48,538 nucleotides of DNA from Promethearchaeati archaeon (GTDB taxonomy: Archaea > Asgardarchaeota > Heimdallarchaeia > JABLTI01). The stretch covers positions 1 to 48,538 of the forward strand of contig JABLTI010000030.1 of the NCBI GenBank assembly GCA_013166835.1, written 5' to 3'. The position numbers were made by a program, and so were the translations under genes. The notes under the pieces are model-generated. The model made no database searches and was not told where the DNA came from. It saw only the letters and a program-made list of their open reading frames with translations. Positions 25,927 to 33,650 of the stretch are shown piece after piece (the stretch's first letter is position 1; every line of letters begins with the position of its first letter).

Positions 25927-26420
25927 GTTTATCTGAGGAATTCACAGTTTGAATTCTTTTTACTCCTTCTATTTCTTTAATCACTTCCACAACTGCTTTT
26001 GGAACTAGTTCCTTCCATTCTTTTTTGTCCTTTTGCATTGTAATCCTCTCTTTCATAAAGAGGTGGTCTCCTTACTTCTTTATCAGTTAGTGAGAATAAG
26101 TGTTCGGTTAATGGATTATTAGTATAAACAATGTCGAATTTCGGAACTAACCGAGTAATGTGTGCAACCCACAATCCATTGTCCTTTACATCATTCGCAG
26201 GTATGACGATCACTCGAGTAAGATCCTTTAGTTCATCAACAAGAGTATTATGAATCATATCATACCTTTCTCCTGCAGTGAATGGATTATCTGGTTGATG
26301 GCTTTGTTGAGAAGCAGCTATTATTACGATTAAATCATCAACTTCGTTTAAAATATACTTTATTGCATTCAAGTGCCCATTATGAAAAGGCTGAAATCTT
26401 CCAACTATCATTCCGCGCAT
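25916..26420 (-). pseudogene. nadM: Nicotinamide-nucleotide adenylyltransferase NadM, frameshifted with the GTxxR motif deleted
   Basis: From ATG 26420 the frame encodes a normal archaeal NadM beginning: MIVGRFQPFHNGH (nucleotidyltransferase HxGH), DNPFTAGERYDMI and NALWV-like NGLWVAHI, up to LYEREDYN near 26053. The family then continues with SGTxxRRRM. Here the sequence jumps into another frame: the original frame gives an unrelated tail ending at 25977. The next frame encodes DKKEWKELVPKAVVEVIKEI and GVKRIQ, the correct family C-terminus, ending at 25916. Aligning to the M. thermautotrophicus protein from memory, a 23-base deletion explains both the shift and the lost motif. NadM makes NAD from NMN and ATP; this copy should be inactive unless the deletion is an assembly fault. 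Confidence 0.72.
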
Positions 26421-26526
26421 TACAAACCATCCATATTTAACTAATTTATGTGTATTTTTCCTTCCTTAAAATAATTTGTTTTGTGACTATTAAATGACTT
26501 ATTAAAGTTCATCGTGTTGAAAAACT

Positions 26527-26567
26527 TTATAAGTAAATTTCAAACATTCGAGAACTGATACGTATCA
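26527..26567 (+). promoter_or_regulatory. Promoter and palindrome of the rpoD-ribosomal protein operon
   Basis: TTTATAAG (26527-26534) is a good archaeal TATA box. Its centre predicts transcription start at about 26556, exactly where the perfect 12-bp palindrome TGATACGTATCA (26556-26567) begins. A leader of about 70 bases precedes ATG 26625. Confidence 0.55.
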
Positions 26568-26624
26568 AAATTGTCCTTTTCTTTATATTAATTTAGAGGG
26601 CAATATATTATGCCGTGATTTACC

Positions 26625-27458
26625 ATGGAAATAGAGGTTATTGAAAATAAGAATAACAAGCTTCGTTTCATCATACGAGGAAGCAATTTTACCTTTGTGA
26701 ATGCTCTTCGCAGAACTATTATCTCAGAGGTACCTACATTAGCAATTGAAGATATAATCCTAGTTGAGAATACTTCCCCCGTTCTTGATGAAATTGTTGC
26801 ACATAGACTTGGTCTTGTACCTCTAACAACTCCTAACGATGAATTTACAGTTGCCAGTGAGTGTGATAATTGCGGTGGCGAAGGCTGTCAGTTTTGCTCT
26901 GTGCCATTAACACTTGAAGCGGAAGCTGGTGACAACGAAACAAAGATGGTTTATACTAAAGATCTAGAATCAAATGATGACAAAATAAAACCTGTTTCTG
27001 AAAAAATACCCATTGCTAAACTCGGTGCTGGTCAAAAAATCACTTTGGAAGCAATTGCAATGATGGGTAGAGGAAAACAACATGCGAAATGGTCTCCTGC
27101 AGTAACTTGCAGTTATCGATATTATCCCCTAGTTCAACAAGACGCTTCAAAATGCACGAATTGTATGGAATGTGTAGATGCTTGTCCGTTAAACATCTTA
27201 GAAGTAAACAAAAAGGTGGTCAAATTAACTGATCCTTTATCGTGTTTACTCTGCGATCTCTGCACCAATGCATGCGCTGATGATTCATTGAAAATGAGTC
27301 AAATTGAAGGAGATTACATTTTCTTACTTGAAACTACTGGAGCATTGGCTCCGCTTGTTGCATTTAAGAAAGCAACCGAAATCCTCAAAAGTAAAGCTAA
27401 GGATTTCGAGAACGAATATAAAGTCGCTTTGGAAAGTTTTCTGAAGCAGAAGAAATGA
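26625..27458 (+). CDS. rpoD: DNA-directed RNA polymerase subunit D (Rpb3/alpha homologue) with ferredoxin domain
   Basis: A 277-residue protein. The N-terminal alpha-type dimerisation domain is clear (FTFVNALRRTIISEVPTLAIED, EIVAHRLGLVPL). A CxxC-x4-CxxC set (C80, C83, C88, C91) could hold zinc. A ferredoxin-like insert carries two complete four-cysteine sets: C177, C180, C183, C187 and C207, C210, C213, C217, each able to hold a [4Fe-4S] cluster. It pairs with subunit L in polymerase assembly. Archaeal subunit D varies in whether none, one or both cluster sites are kept; both are intact here. It opens an operon with eL18, uL13 and uS9. Confidence 0.96.
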   Translation: MEIEVIENKNNKLRFIIRGSNFTFVNALRRTIISEVPTLAIEDIILVENTSPVLDEIVAHRLGLVPLTTPNDEFTVASECDNCGGEGCQFCSVPLTLEAEAGDNETKMVYTKDLESNDDKIKPVSEKIPIAKLGAGQKITLEAIAMMGRGKQHAKWSPAVTCSYRYYPLVQQDASKCTNCMECVDACPLNILEVNKKVVKLTDPLSCLLCDLCTNACADDSLKMSQIEGDYIFLLETTGALAPLVAFKKATEILKSKAKDFENEYKVALESFLKQKK

Positions 27459-27507
27459 TTAATCCAATTAAAGTTTTCATTAATTGAAGACGGAGGATTG
27501 TGAGAAA

Positions 27508-27879
27508 TTGCCAAAACCCACAGGGCCATCTGATCCTAATACCGTCGCGCTAATACGCGATTTGAGAAAAAAAAGTGCTGCTGATATGAAGCACAATTTT
27601 TGGAATGTTCTCTCTAGAAAGTTAGGAAAGCCCAGAAGAATACGACCTGCCATTAATCTTAGCAAAATCAGTCGTTATGCTAGGAAAGGTGAATTGGTTG
27701 TTGTTCCTGGAAAAGTCTTAGCTTCAGGAGAGATAAAGGGCAGCTTTACTGTCGCTGCATTGAATTTCAGCGAAGTTGCCAAAGAGAAGATAACAAAAGC
27801 TGGCGGAAAAGCAATTACATTAAGAGACTTAATGGAATTACCAGCAACAGAGCTCAAAAGAGTTCGAATTCTTGCGTAA
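27508..27879 (+). CDS. rpl18e: Ribosomal protein eL18
   Basis: About 123 residues of archaeal/eukaryotic L18e: NTVALIRDLRKKS, NLSKISRYARKGE and VVVPGKVLASGEIKG are diagnostic. It binds the large subunit. The start is best placed at TTG 27508 (MPKPTGPSDP), ten bases behind the strong GGAGGA site at 27492-27497; an in-frame TTG 27484 lies upstream of that site and is unlikely. It is the second gene of the rpoD operon, with 49 bases after rpoD and 20 before uL13, an order conserved across archaea. Confidence 0.95.
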   Translation: MPKPTGPSDPNTVALIRDLRKKSAADMKHNFWNVLSRKLGKPRRIRPAINLSKISRYARKGELVVVPGKVLASGEIKGSFTVAALNFSEVAKEKITKAGGKAITLRDLMELPATELKRVRILA

Positions 27880-27899
27880 AATAATCGGAGATACTAAAA

Positions 27900-28361
27900 A
27901 TGACTAACACAGTAGTCGATGCAGAAGGAGCAATCCTTGGACGTTTAGCTTCAAAAGTTGCTAAAAGATTATTGTCTGGAGAAATTGTAGATATAGTTAA
28001 TGTTGAGAAAATCGTCATCTCTGGAAAACCTGCATCTGTAATAAAAGAATACAAAGCAAAGTTAGATATCAGAAGTAAGTATAATCCACTTAGAGGTCCC
28101 TTCCACTATCGACTCCCGGATAGATTTGTGAGACGAGTAATTCGTGGAATGCTGCCATATAAGAAACCAAAAGGAAAAAATGCGTTTCATCGTTTGAAGT
28201 GCCACATTTCAATTCCAAAAGAATTCGAGAAAGCAAAACTAATTAAAATCCCAGAAGCAGATTCTACAAAATTAACCGTTAAAAGAATCTCAGTTGGCGA
28301 GCTTTGTAAACAATTAGGATGGAATTACGATCCAAAATTAGATCCTAATTATAAGGAATGA
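27900..28361 (+). CDS. rpl13: Ribosomal protein uL13
   Basis: A 153-residue L13 of the archaeal/eukaryotic type: VVDAEGAILGRLASKVAKRLL at the N-terminus, FVRRVIRGMLPYKKPKGKNA in the middle, and a lysine-rich C-terminal extension. It is a large-subunit protein. ATG 27900 follows ATCGGAG at a normal distance. Operon position between eL18 and uS9 is conserved in archaea. Confidence 0.96.
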   Translation: MTNTVVDAEGAILGRLASKVAKRLLSGEIVDIVNVEKIVISGKPASVIKEYKAKLDIRSKYNPLRGPFHYRLPDRFVRRVIRGMLPYKKPKGKNAFHRLKCHISIPKEFEKAKLIKIPEADSTKLTVKRISVGELCKQLGWNYDPKLDPNYKE

Positions 28362-28380
28362 AAAATAGGTGAAAACTACA

Positions 28381-28791
28381 ATGTCTTCAAAAAGAATTGT
28401 TTTAACTTCTGGAAAGAGAAAAACTGCAATTGCCCGAGCCACAACTAAAGCTGGTAAAGGACGAATCCGCATAAATTCCATTCCTCTCGAGATTTATCCA
28501 TCTGAATTAGCTCGAATGAAAATCCAAGAACCACTCATCATAGCTGGAGATAAAGTCATGAAATCAATTGACATTTTCGTTAAGGTTATGGGAGGAGGAA
28601 TTGTTGGCCAAGCTGATGCTGCTAGAACAGCAATTGGTCGAGCACTTGTAAAATGGACCCAAGATCCTGAACTACGAAGCAAATTCATGCATTATGATAG
28701 ATCTATCTTGGTTGCTGATTCTCGAAGGAAAGAAGAAAAGAAAGCTGGCGGACCGGGAGCGAGAGCTCGTTATCAAAAATCCTATCGTTAG
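28381..28791 (+). CDS. rps9: Ribosomal protein uS9
   Basis: About 136 residues. [20 protein letters not shown] begins the protein, [26 protein letters not shown] lies in the middle, and it ends with the universal basic tail RARYQKSYR, which reaches the P-site tRNA in the small subunit. ATG 28381 is chosen because AGGTGA (28367-28372) lies eight bases upstream; the in-frame GTG 28369 overlaps that site. In many archaea rpoN and rpoK follow this gene; here neither does. Confidence 0.96.
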   Translation: MSSKRIVLTSGKRKTAIARATTKAGKGRIRINSIPLEIYPSELARMKIQEPLIIAGDKVMKSIDIFVKVMGGGIVGQADAARTAIGRALVKWTQDPELRSKFMHYDRSILVADSRRKEEKKAGGPGARARYQKSYR

Positions 28792-28810
28792 ATTATTGCT
28801 AGAAATAAGC

Positions 28811-28872
28811 AGTGGATTTTTTCCACTCTTTATTTTCTTTATAGTTATTATCTTGAGATTTCTTATCTCAAG
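28811..28872 (+). terminator. Two successive hairpins ending the rpoD operon
   Basis: AGTGGA (28811-28816) pairs with TCCACT (28822-28827), followed by CTTTATTTTCTTT. CTTGAGA (28852-28858) then pairs with TCTCAAG (28866-28872). The first with its T-rich tail is a good terminator. The second may be a back-up or an element of the HEPN gene promoter. Confidence 0.6.
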
Positions 28873-28923
28873 CAGTTATATTGCAATTATTATTTAATTT
28901 CGAAATTCAAAGTTGATTTACAA

Positions 28924-29316
28924 ATGTCCCGAAACAAAGATTGGTTAAATTACTCAGAAGAATTAATCGATATTGCTGAGCTTTTATTGAACAAAGGAAG
29001 ATTCTCTTGGTCATGTTTTACCTCTCAACAAGCTTCAACTGCTGCTCTTAAAGCAATTTTATCAATAAATAATGACTCAACATTTGGTGACAATTTAATT
29101 GCCTTATTGCGTATAGTGAAAGAAACATATACAATTCCTGAAGACGTTAAAGTTGCATGTCATTATGTCAACGATTTCTTTACAAAGAGTCGAGACTTAG
29201 AAAACAAGCCTGAAGGAACCCCACCAAGTTATTTTAATCTCTCAGATGCTCAAAAAGCGAAAGCAAGTGCATTAACTATTCTTCGATTTGCACATCACAA
29301 CTCATATAATTCTTAA
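28924..29316 (+). CDS. HEPN-domain protein without a visible partner
   Basis: A 130-residue all-helical protein. WLNYSEELIDIAELLLNKGRFSWSCFTSQQASTAALKAIL is typical of HEPN domains of the sacsin/MNT-associated kind (small helical bundle with a CFTSQQA- or CFHAQQA-like second helix). HEPN proteins are often RNases in toxin-antitoxin pairs, with an R-x4-6-H catalytic motif near the last helix. I see no such motif here, and no nucleotidyltransferase antitoxin gene is adjacent, so a non-toxic role is more likely. It stands alone between the ribosomal operon and tldD. Confidence 0.75.
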   Translation: MSRNKDWLNYSEELIDIAELLLNKGRFSWSCFTSQQASTAALKAILSINNDSTFGDNLIALLRIVKETYTIPEDVKVACHYVNDFFTKSRDLENKPEGTPPSYFNLSDAQKAKASALTILRFAHHNSYNS

Positions 29317-29351
29317 AATAGATTCATCTCGAATCACACCATTTATTTACT

Positions 29352-29396
29352 TTTAAATAATGAGTTGTTATACATACAAATGGTTCCTATTTGTAT
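29352..29396 (+). promoter_or_regulatory. tldD promoter with inverted repeat across the predicted start
   Basis: TTTTAAATAATG (29351-29362) resembles a TATA box and predicts a start near 29382. The inverted repeat ATACAAAT (29374-29381), seven bases, ATTTGTAT (29389-29396) is centred there, so a dimeric regulator could block initiation. Confidence 0.45.
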
Positions 29397-29417
29397 TAAA
29401 TTACAGGATATTACAAA

Positions 29418-30863
29418 ATGACTCTCTCTCCTCAAGCAACGGATGCTCTGGACTATGCTTTGAAAGCAGAAGCTGATTATGTTGATATTAGAGTGGAGAA
29501 TGAATTTTCAAATTTTACTGGATTACGAAATAACTCAATTTGTGGTGTAAATACTAGTTTAGAAGAAAGAATTGGTATTAGAGTTCTATACAAGAATTGT
29601 TGGGGTTTTGCTTCAACGTCTTCAATAGATAATGCTTCAATCAAGAAAGCAGTTCAAAATGCAATCGTCTGTGCAAAAAAAGCAGCTAAAAAAAACCCTG
29701 ATTCGAAAATTAACCTTGCTGAAGTATCTCAAAGGAAAACCAGTGTTTCTGACGAGTGTAAGAAACACCCTCAATACTTAGAACAAGTCGACCGCATTGA
29801 TCTCTTAAATTGGATTAATACTAGAATTAATTCTCGAATTAAAGTCATTAATGTTTTAGATTTGAAATTAATTGAGAACCATACACAGAAATTATTCATT
29901 AGTTCTGAAGGATCTGAAATCGAACAAATTCTTATTCGCGCTAGCTTATTCATAGGTTCATCAATTAGTAGTCCTGGTAATTTTCAACGAGTAAGATCTG
30001 TTGGTTTTGGTGGAGTTGGCGGTATTGAAATACTCGAAAGTATTTCGTTTGAAGATTTTCTCACAAATTTCATTGTTACTTTGCCTGAAATTGCCCAAGC
30101 TAAATTAATCAAACCAAAAGAACAGCCTGTCATTTTGAATGAAGAGATGGGCTGGAATTTATGTCATGAATTCAGTCATGCAGTTGAATCAGACCTTTTG
30201 CTTGCTGGGCATTCCCCTTTAGCTAATCGAATTGGGAGTAAAATTGGATCAGAAGAAGTGACTATAATTGATGATGCTAGCTATAAAGGATATGGGGAGT
30301 ATTACTTCGATGATGAAGGAGTTAAAGCATCTGGTACTATGATCATTGAAGACGGTATTTTATTTGATGTTCTACAAAGCAGGGAAACCGCGACTGAAAT
30401 GAATGCCATTCCTACTAGCAATGGACGGGCTGAAAATTGTTTACATTATCCTCAAGTCAGACAAAGCAATACTTTTTTTGAACCTGGTGATCTCACATTT
30501 GAGGAATTACTTCAAAATGTAAAAAATGGTCTTTATGTTTGTGATTCATTTGGAGGGAATGCAGATACTACTCACGGCAATTTCCAATTGGATGCTCAAT
30601 ATGGTCGCAAGATCGAAAAGGGTGAACTAGGTGATTATGTCACCAATTTTTCAATTATCGGTAACCTCTACACAATTCTTGGCGATATTGTTGGTATGAC
30701 GAAAAATTTGGGAAGTTTTCCCGCTTATTGTGGTAAGAATGGTCAAAGGGTCAGTGTTGGTGCCATCTCACCAAAAGTTGCTTTGGTAGGAATTCCAGTT
30801 ATATCAAACATTTCTCAAAGACAAATTAGAAAAATCGATTTTACTAGGGTGAGTGAGAGATAA
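29418..30863 (+). CDS. tldD: TldD-family metalloprotease subunit with shortened HEXXH motif
   Basis: A 481-residue protein of the TldD/PmbA family. The zinc helix reads LCHEFSHAVESDLL (H250, E251, H254), that is HExxH. Bacterial and other archaeal TldD proteins that I know have HExxxH (for example HEAVGHGLEGD), so one residue is missing inside the hallmark. The third ligand, a cysteine in CGKxGQ, is present (C438 in YCGKNGQ). Other family features are GVNTSLEERIGIRVLYKNCWGFAST and a late NLYTILGDIVGMT. TldD/TldE heterodimers degrade unfolded peptides, thread them into a cavity and mature some peptide products. Its partner gene starts on the base after this stop codon. Confidence 0.92.
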   Translation: MTLSPQATDALDYALKAEADYVDIRVENEFSNFTGLRNNSICGVNTSLEERIGIRVLYKNCWGFASTSSIDNASIKKAVQNAIVCAKKAAKKNPDSKINLAEVSQRKTSVSDECKKHPQYLEQVDRIDLLNWINTRINSRIKVINVLDLKLIENHTQKLFISSEGSEIEQILIRASLFIGSSISSPGNFQRVRSVGFGGVGGIEILESISFEDFLTNFIVTLPEIAQAKLIKPKEQPVILNEEMGWNLCHEFSHAVESDLLLAGHSPLANRIGSKIGSEEVTIIDDASYKGYGEYYFDDEGVKASGTMIIEDGILFDVLQSRETATEMNAIPTSNGRAENCLHYPQVRQSNTFFEPGDLTFEELLQNVKNGLYVCDSFGGNADTTHGNFQLDAQYGRKIEKGELGDYVTNFSIIGNLYTILGDIVGMTKNLGSFPAYCGKNGQRVSVGAISPKVALVGIPVISNISQRQIRKIDFTRVSER

Positions 30864-32228
30864 ATGACAGAAGTACTGGCTGATCTAGTATTAACTCTTG
30901 CAGAAAAAATGAAAATTGATGCTACAGAAGTTTTTGTACAAAGTAAGGAAATAAAGAAAATTGAAATTAGTAAAGGAATAATAAAATACGCTATTGAGCA
31001 AGAAAAATCTGGTATTGCTATTCGTTCCGTAATTGATGGCCAAATGAGTTTTGTTTCATCAAATGCTGCAAATAAGATAAACGAAATCTTGGAATTATCT
31101 GTCCAAAATGCAAAAACATCAACTCAGAAAGTTTCCCATAATTTCGTGAGTAGGAAATTTATCACCCCTGTTCAGCAAATTAGAGACGATCGATTAAGGG
31201 ATTTATCATTAGAAGATATTTGTGATAGGGTTTCAGAAATTCTTTCATCGATAGAATTATCAAAACCAGTTAAAAATATAGATAGTATTGTTGCAATTGA
31301 AACTGAAGAACGACTAATCGCTAATTCAGAAGGTTTGTGGAAACGCGAAGTCGGTACAAGATTAAAAACTGACATACTTACTACTACTAAAGTTGATGAT
31401 TTCATAGGAATGGGGTCTGGGCATTTAGCTTCCAGAGTTTTACAGGAGGACTGGCAAAAGCTTTTCAATACTTCAATAAAAACTGCTTATAACCAAAGAA
31501 ATCGCAAGAAAATGACTATTGGAAGACCACGAGGAGTTATTTTTAGTCCTGAGTCTGCTGCTCAAATTCTTGCTCACGCATTAATTCCTTCTTTTCATTA
31601 TACTAGTGGCAGTCACTATTATGATTCATTTCGGAATTGTCGTTTCAATAAAAACATCGTAATGATTGATGATCCAACTTATCCTGGAGCACAAAACACC
31701 TTTGGTTTCGATGATGAGGGATATCCGAGTAAACCAAGGGATGTCCTTAGTGGTGGGAAATGCAAGCGGCTTTTAGGTATGAATTTCTCCTGTCCAGAAT
31801 TGGATAAAAAAGAAGTATATCGTGGAAATTGCTATCGAGTGGCATTTCTTAGCAATGATACAAGAAGTTATGTTTACCCCCCAACAGTCTCATCTTCAAA
31901 TTTTATTATTAAAGCTAAAAAACCTCTTACAGAGCCTCTTGCTCAAGAATTGAATAGCGGTATATATATCAAAGAAATTGTTGGAGCTCAGGATGCTAAC
32001 TATTACACTGGTGATTTTGTTGTTTCAGTTGTTGAAGGATATGAAATTAAGAATGGTGAAATACTAAATCCCATATTACCTTGTTATTGTTCTGGTAACA
32101 TCTATAGAATGCTTGAAGACTCTTCTTTAATACTTGGAAATCAGCTTCAAGAAGTTCCTATACGAGCTACTCCCTTAAATGTATTAATGCCTGAAATTCT
32201 TTCAACAAGAATGACTATTTCGATATAA
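30864..32228 (+). CDS. tldE: TldE/PmbA-family protein, partner of TldD
   Basis: A 454-residue member of the same family. The N-terminal domain has FVQSKEIKKIEISKGIIKYA and GIAIRSVIDGQMSFVSSN. The C-terminal part has PRGVIFSPESAAQILAHALIPSF at the position of the TldD zinc helix, but with no HExxxH, and it ends with GNQLQEVPIRATPLNVLMPEI. This is the expected non-catalytic subunit, which closes the active chamber of the heterodimer. ATG 30864 abuts the tldD stop, so they are co-translated. Confidence 0.92.
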   Translation: MTEVLADLVLTLAEKMKIDATEVFVQSKEIKKIEISKGIIKYAIEQEKSGIAIRSVIDGQMSFVSSNAANKINEILELSVQNAKTSTQKVSHNFVSRKFITPVQQIRDDRLRDLSLEDICDRVSEILSSIELSKPVKNIDSIVAIETEERLIANSEGLWKREVGTRLKTDILTTTKVDDFIGMGSGHLASRVLQEDWQKLFNTSIKTAYNQRNRKKMTIGRPRGVIFSPESAAQILAHALIPSFHYTSGSHYYDSFRNCRFNKNIVMIDDPTYPGAQNTFGFDDEGYPSKPRDVLSGGKCKRLLGMNFSCPELDKKEVYRGNCYRVAFLSNDTRSYVYPPTVSSSNFIIKAKKPLTEPLAQELNSGIYIKEIVGAQDANYYTGDFVVSVVEGYEIKNGEILNPILPCYCSGNIYRMLEDSSLILGNQLQEVPIRATPLNVLMPEILSTRMTISI

Positions 32229-32256
32229 AAAAAATAAAATATTAGGAATGAAAAAA

Positions 32257-32907
32257 TCATTCCTTCTTTTCTGCTTCTTCTGCAGCACCTTTAGTAGTAG
32301 TTGTTGGTTTCTTTCTTACTCGTTTAACAGCTTTCTTTGTTCCTTCTGGTGCGGCTACTTCAGGTTTCTTTTCTTCTTTGGTTATACCTATTGCTTCAGC
32401 AAGTTCTTCTTCAACTTTTTCTAAAGCTTCTTCAGGTGTCTCCTCAGAATCTATTCCTTCTTCAAGAGTTTCCAATTCAGCTAATTCATCCTCAGTTAAT
32501 TCTTCAGCTTCGCTTTCAACTTCTAATTCTTCAGCTTCTCTCTTAGCTATTTCTTCTTGGATTCTCTTTCTTTCTTCTTCAATTTCCTTTTCTCGTTCAA
32601 TTGATTCTTTATCTTCAATTTGCTTTCTCTTCTTAGCTTCTCTTCGAGCTTTTACTCCATCCTTTCTGACTTTTAGTAACGCTTTTTCTTTATCAGCTAA
32701 GACTTTAACATAATCTTCTTTGAAAACCTTTAGTGTAGCAATATTTTCTTTGTACTTGGATTTTCTTCTTTCATCTACAATTAGTCCTGCTTCTCGAGCT
32801 TGTTTAACATTCCACTTTATAGCTGCAAGTTCATCTTTACTAAATCCTCTTCCCTTTCTGGGATTATTTGTTGCAGGGCTTTCAACACTAACAGATGGTT
32901 TCATCAT
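32257..32907 (-). CDS. rpl13e: Ribosomal protein eL13 with long charged C-terminal tail
   Basis: A 216-residue protein. Residues 15-75 match the conserved core of eL13: RKGRGFSKDELAAI, then AREAGLIVDERRKSKYKENIATLK (compare GRGF..EEL and ARxxGIxVDxRRxxxxEENVxxLK). Typical archaeal eL13 proteins are much shorter, near 80-120 residues. Here the core is followed by an alternating K/R/E-rich, probably coiled-coil region (about 85-140), an acidic stretch (140-180) and a basic A/K/T-rich end. ATG 32907 has GAGGT upstream. It is monocistronic or leads from the membrane-protein gene upstream on the same strand. eL13 is found in eukaryotes and in TACK/Asgard archaea, which supports the phylogenetic call. 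Confidence 0.75.
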   Translation of the reverse strand: MMKPSVSVESPATNNPRKGRGFSKDELAAIKWNVKQAREAGLIVDERRKSKYKENIATLKVFKEDYVKVLADKEKALLKVRKDGVKARREAKKRKQIEDKESIEREKEIEEERKRIQEEIAKREAEELEVESEAEELTEDELAELETLEEGIDSEETPEEALEKVEEELAEAIGITKEEKKPEVAAPEGTKKAVKRVRKKPTTTTKGAAEEAEKKE

Positions 32908-33020
32908 TTTTTATACCTCATAAATGGTTAATTTTCTCTTATTGGTTCCACAAAGGTGTTACCTTTTATTCTTTTGGTTATTTTCTAAATATCCTTTTGT
33001 TCCTACTTTATCTTCTATTT

Positions 33021-33539
33021 TTATTCTTTTTCATTCATCTCTTCGGTTTTTTCACCGATTTCGATTTCAATATCAGTTTTTGTTTCTTCCTCTATCTCTT
33101 CTCTAAAGACTAGTTTACTTCTAAACATAGCTAGTATAAGATAGGTTAAAGCAAGACCAGTTGTTACTCCTAATCCAACAGAGCTTGAGTTAATAAATGC
33201 CCAGCTACCTTTGTCACCAGGGATTGTAAAGTATAGAATAACTGATATTATTAAGGAGAGAATTAGAATTAGAGCAGCAGAATATAGAATTATATTTCTA
33301 CCAATTCCTGCTTTTCTTCTTGTAAAGATCAATAGTGTAGTAATAACAAATAATACTCCTCCACCTACTCCAATTCCAATATACATTAAAACATCAAGGG
33401 CAATTGTTGTGCCATAGATAGAATTTATCACAACAATAAAGATTGCACACATTATTAGTAAGCATAACATTAAAGCAATCGACATAAATCTGGATTCGAA
33501 AATTGATGTTGCTTTACTTTTTTCTTCATCTGTTGACAC
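33021..33539 (-). CDS. Four-helix membrane protein of unknown function
   Basis: A 172-residue protein with four predicted membrane helices (about residues 19-41, 49-70, 81-104 and 120-139). A short charged N-terminus and a highly acidic C-terminal tail (EEIEEETKTDIEIEIGEKTEE) flank them. No catalytic or binding motif was recognised. The GTG start at 33539 has AAGGAGAT eight to nine bases upstream. It is followed on the same strand by eL13 after 113 bases. Confidence 0.6.
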   Translation of the reverse strand: MSTDEEKSKATSIFESRFMSIALMLCLLIMCAIFIVVINSIYGTTIALDVLMYIGIGVGGGVLFVITTLLIFTRRKAGIGRNIILYSAALILILSLIISVILYFTIPGDKGSWAFINSSSVGLGVTTGLALTYLILAMFRSKLVFREEIEEETKTDIEIEIGEKTEEMNEKE

Positions 33540-33650
33540 GCTTTATATCTCCTTACTATCTTCTATTCTTTTCAAATAACCCATTTTAAAATCCTTCTGA
33601 AAAAGTTGATAAATCTTTTCTCTATGCAAATATATAGGTTGGTGTTTGAA

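Noticed and set aside
28694..28897. Plus-strand frame of 67 codons overlapping the uS9 end
   Set aside because: Its first half is uS9 in another frame and its second half translates the terminator hairpins.
28924..29316. Toxin-antitoxin system
   Set aside because: No partner gene and no HEPN RNase motif are present.
32337..32923. Plus-strand frames rich in Ser/Leu opposite eL13
   Set aside because: They are antisense shadows of the repetitive GAA/GAG/AAG codons of the charged tail.
33606..33650. N-terminal extension of the gamma-family PLP enzyme from TTG 33606
   Set aside because: The extra residues are not family-like, the stretch overlaps a TATA-like element, and ATG 33651 has a better ribosome site.
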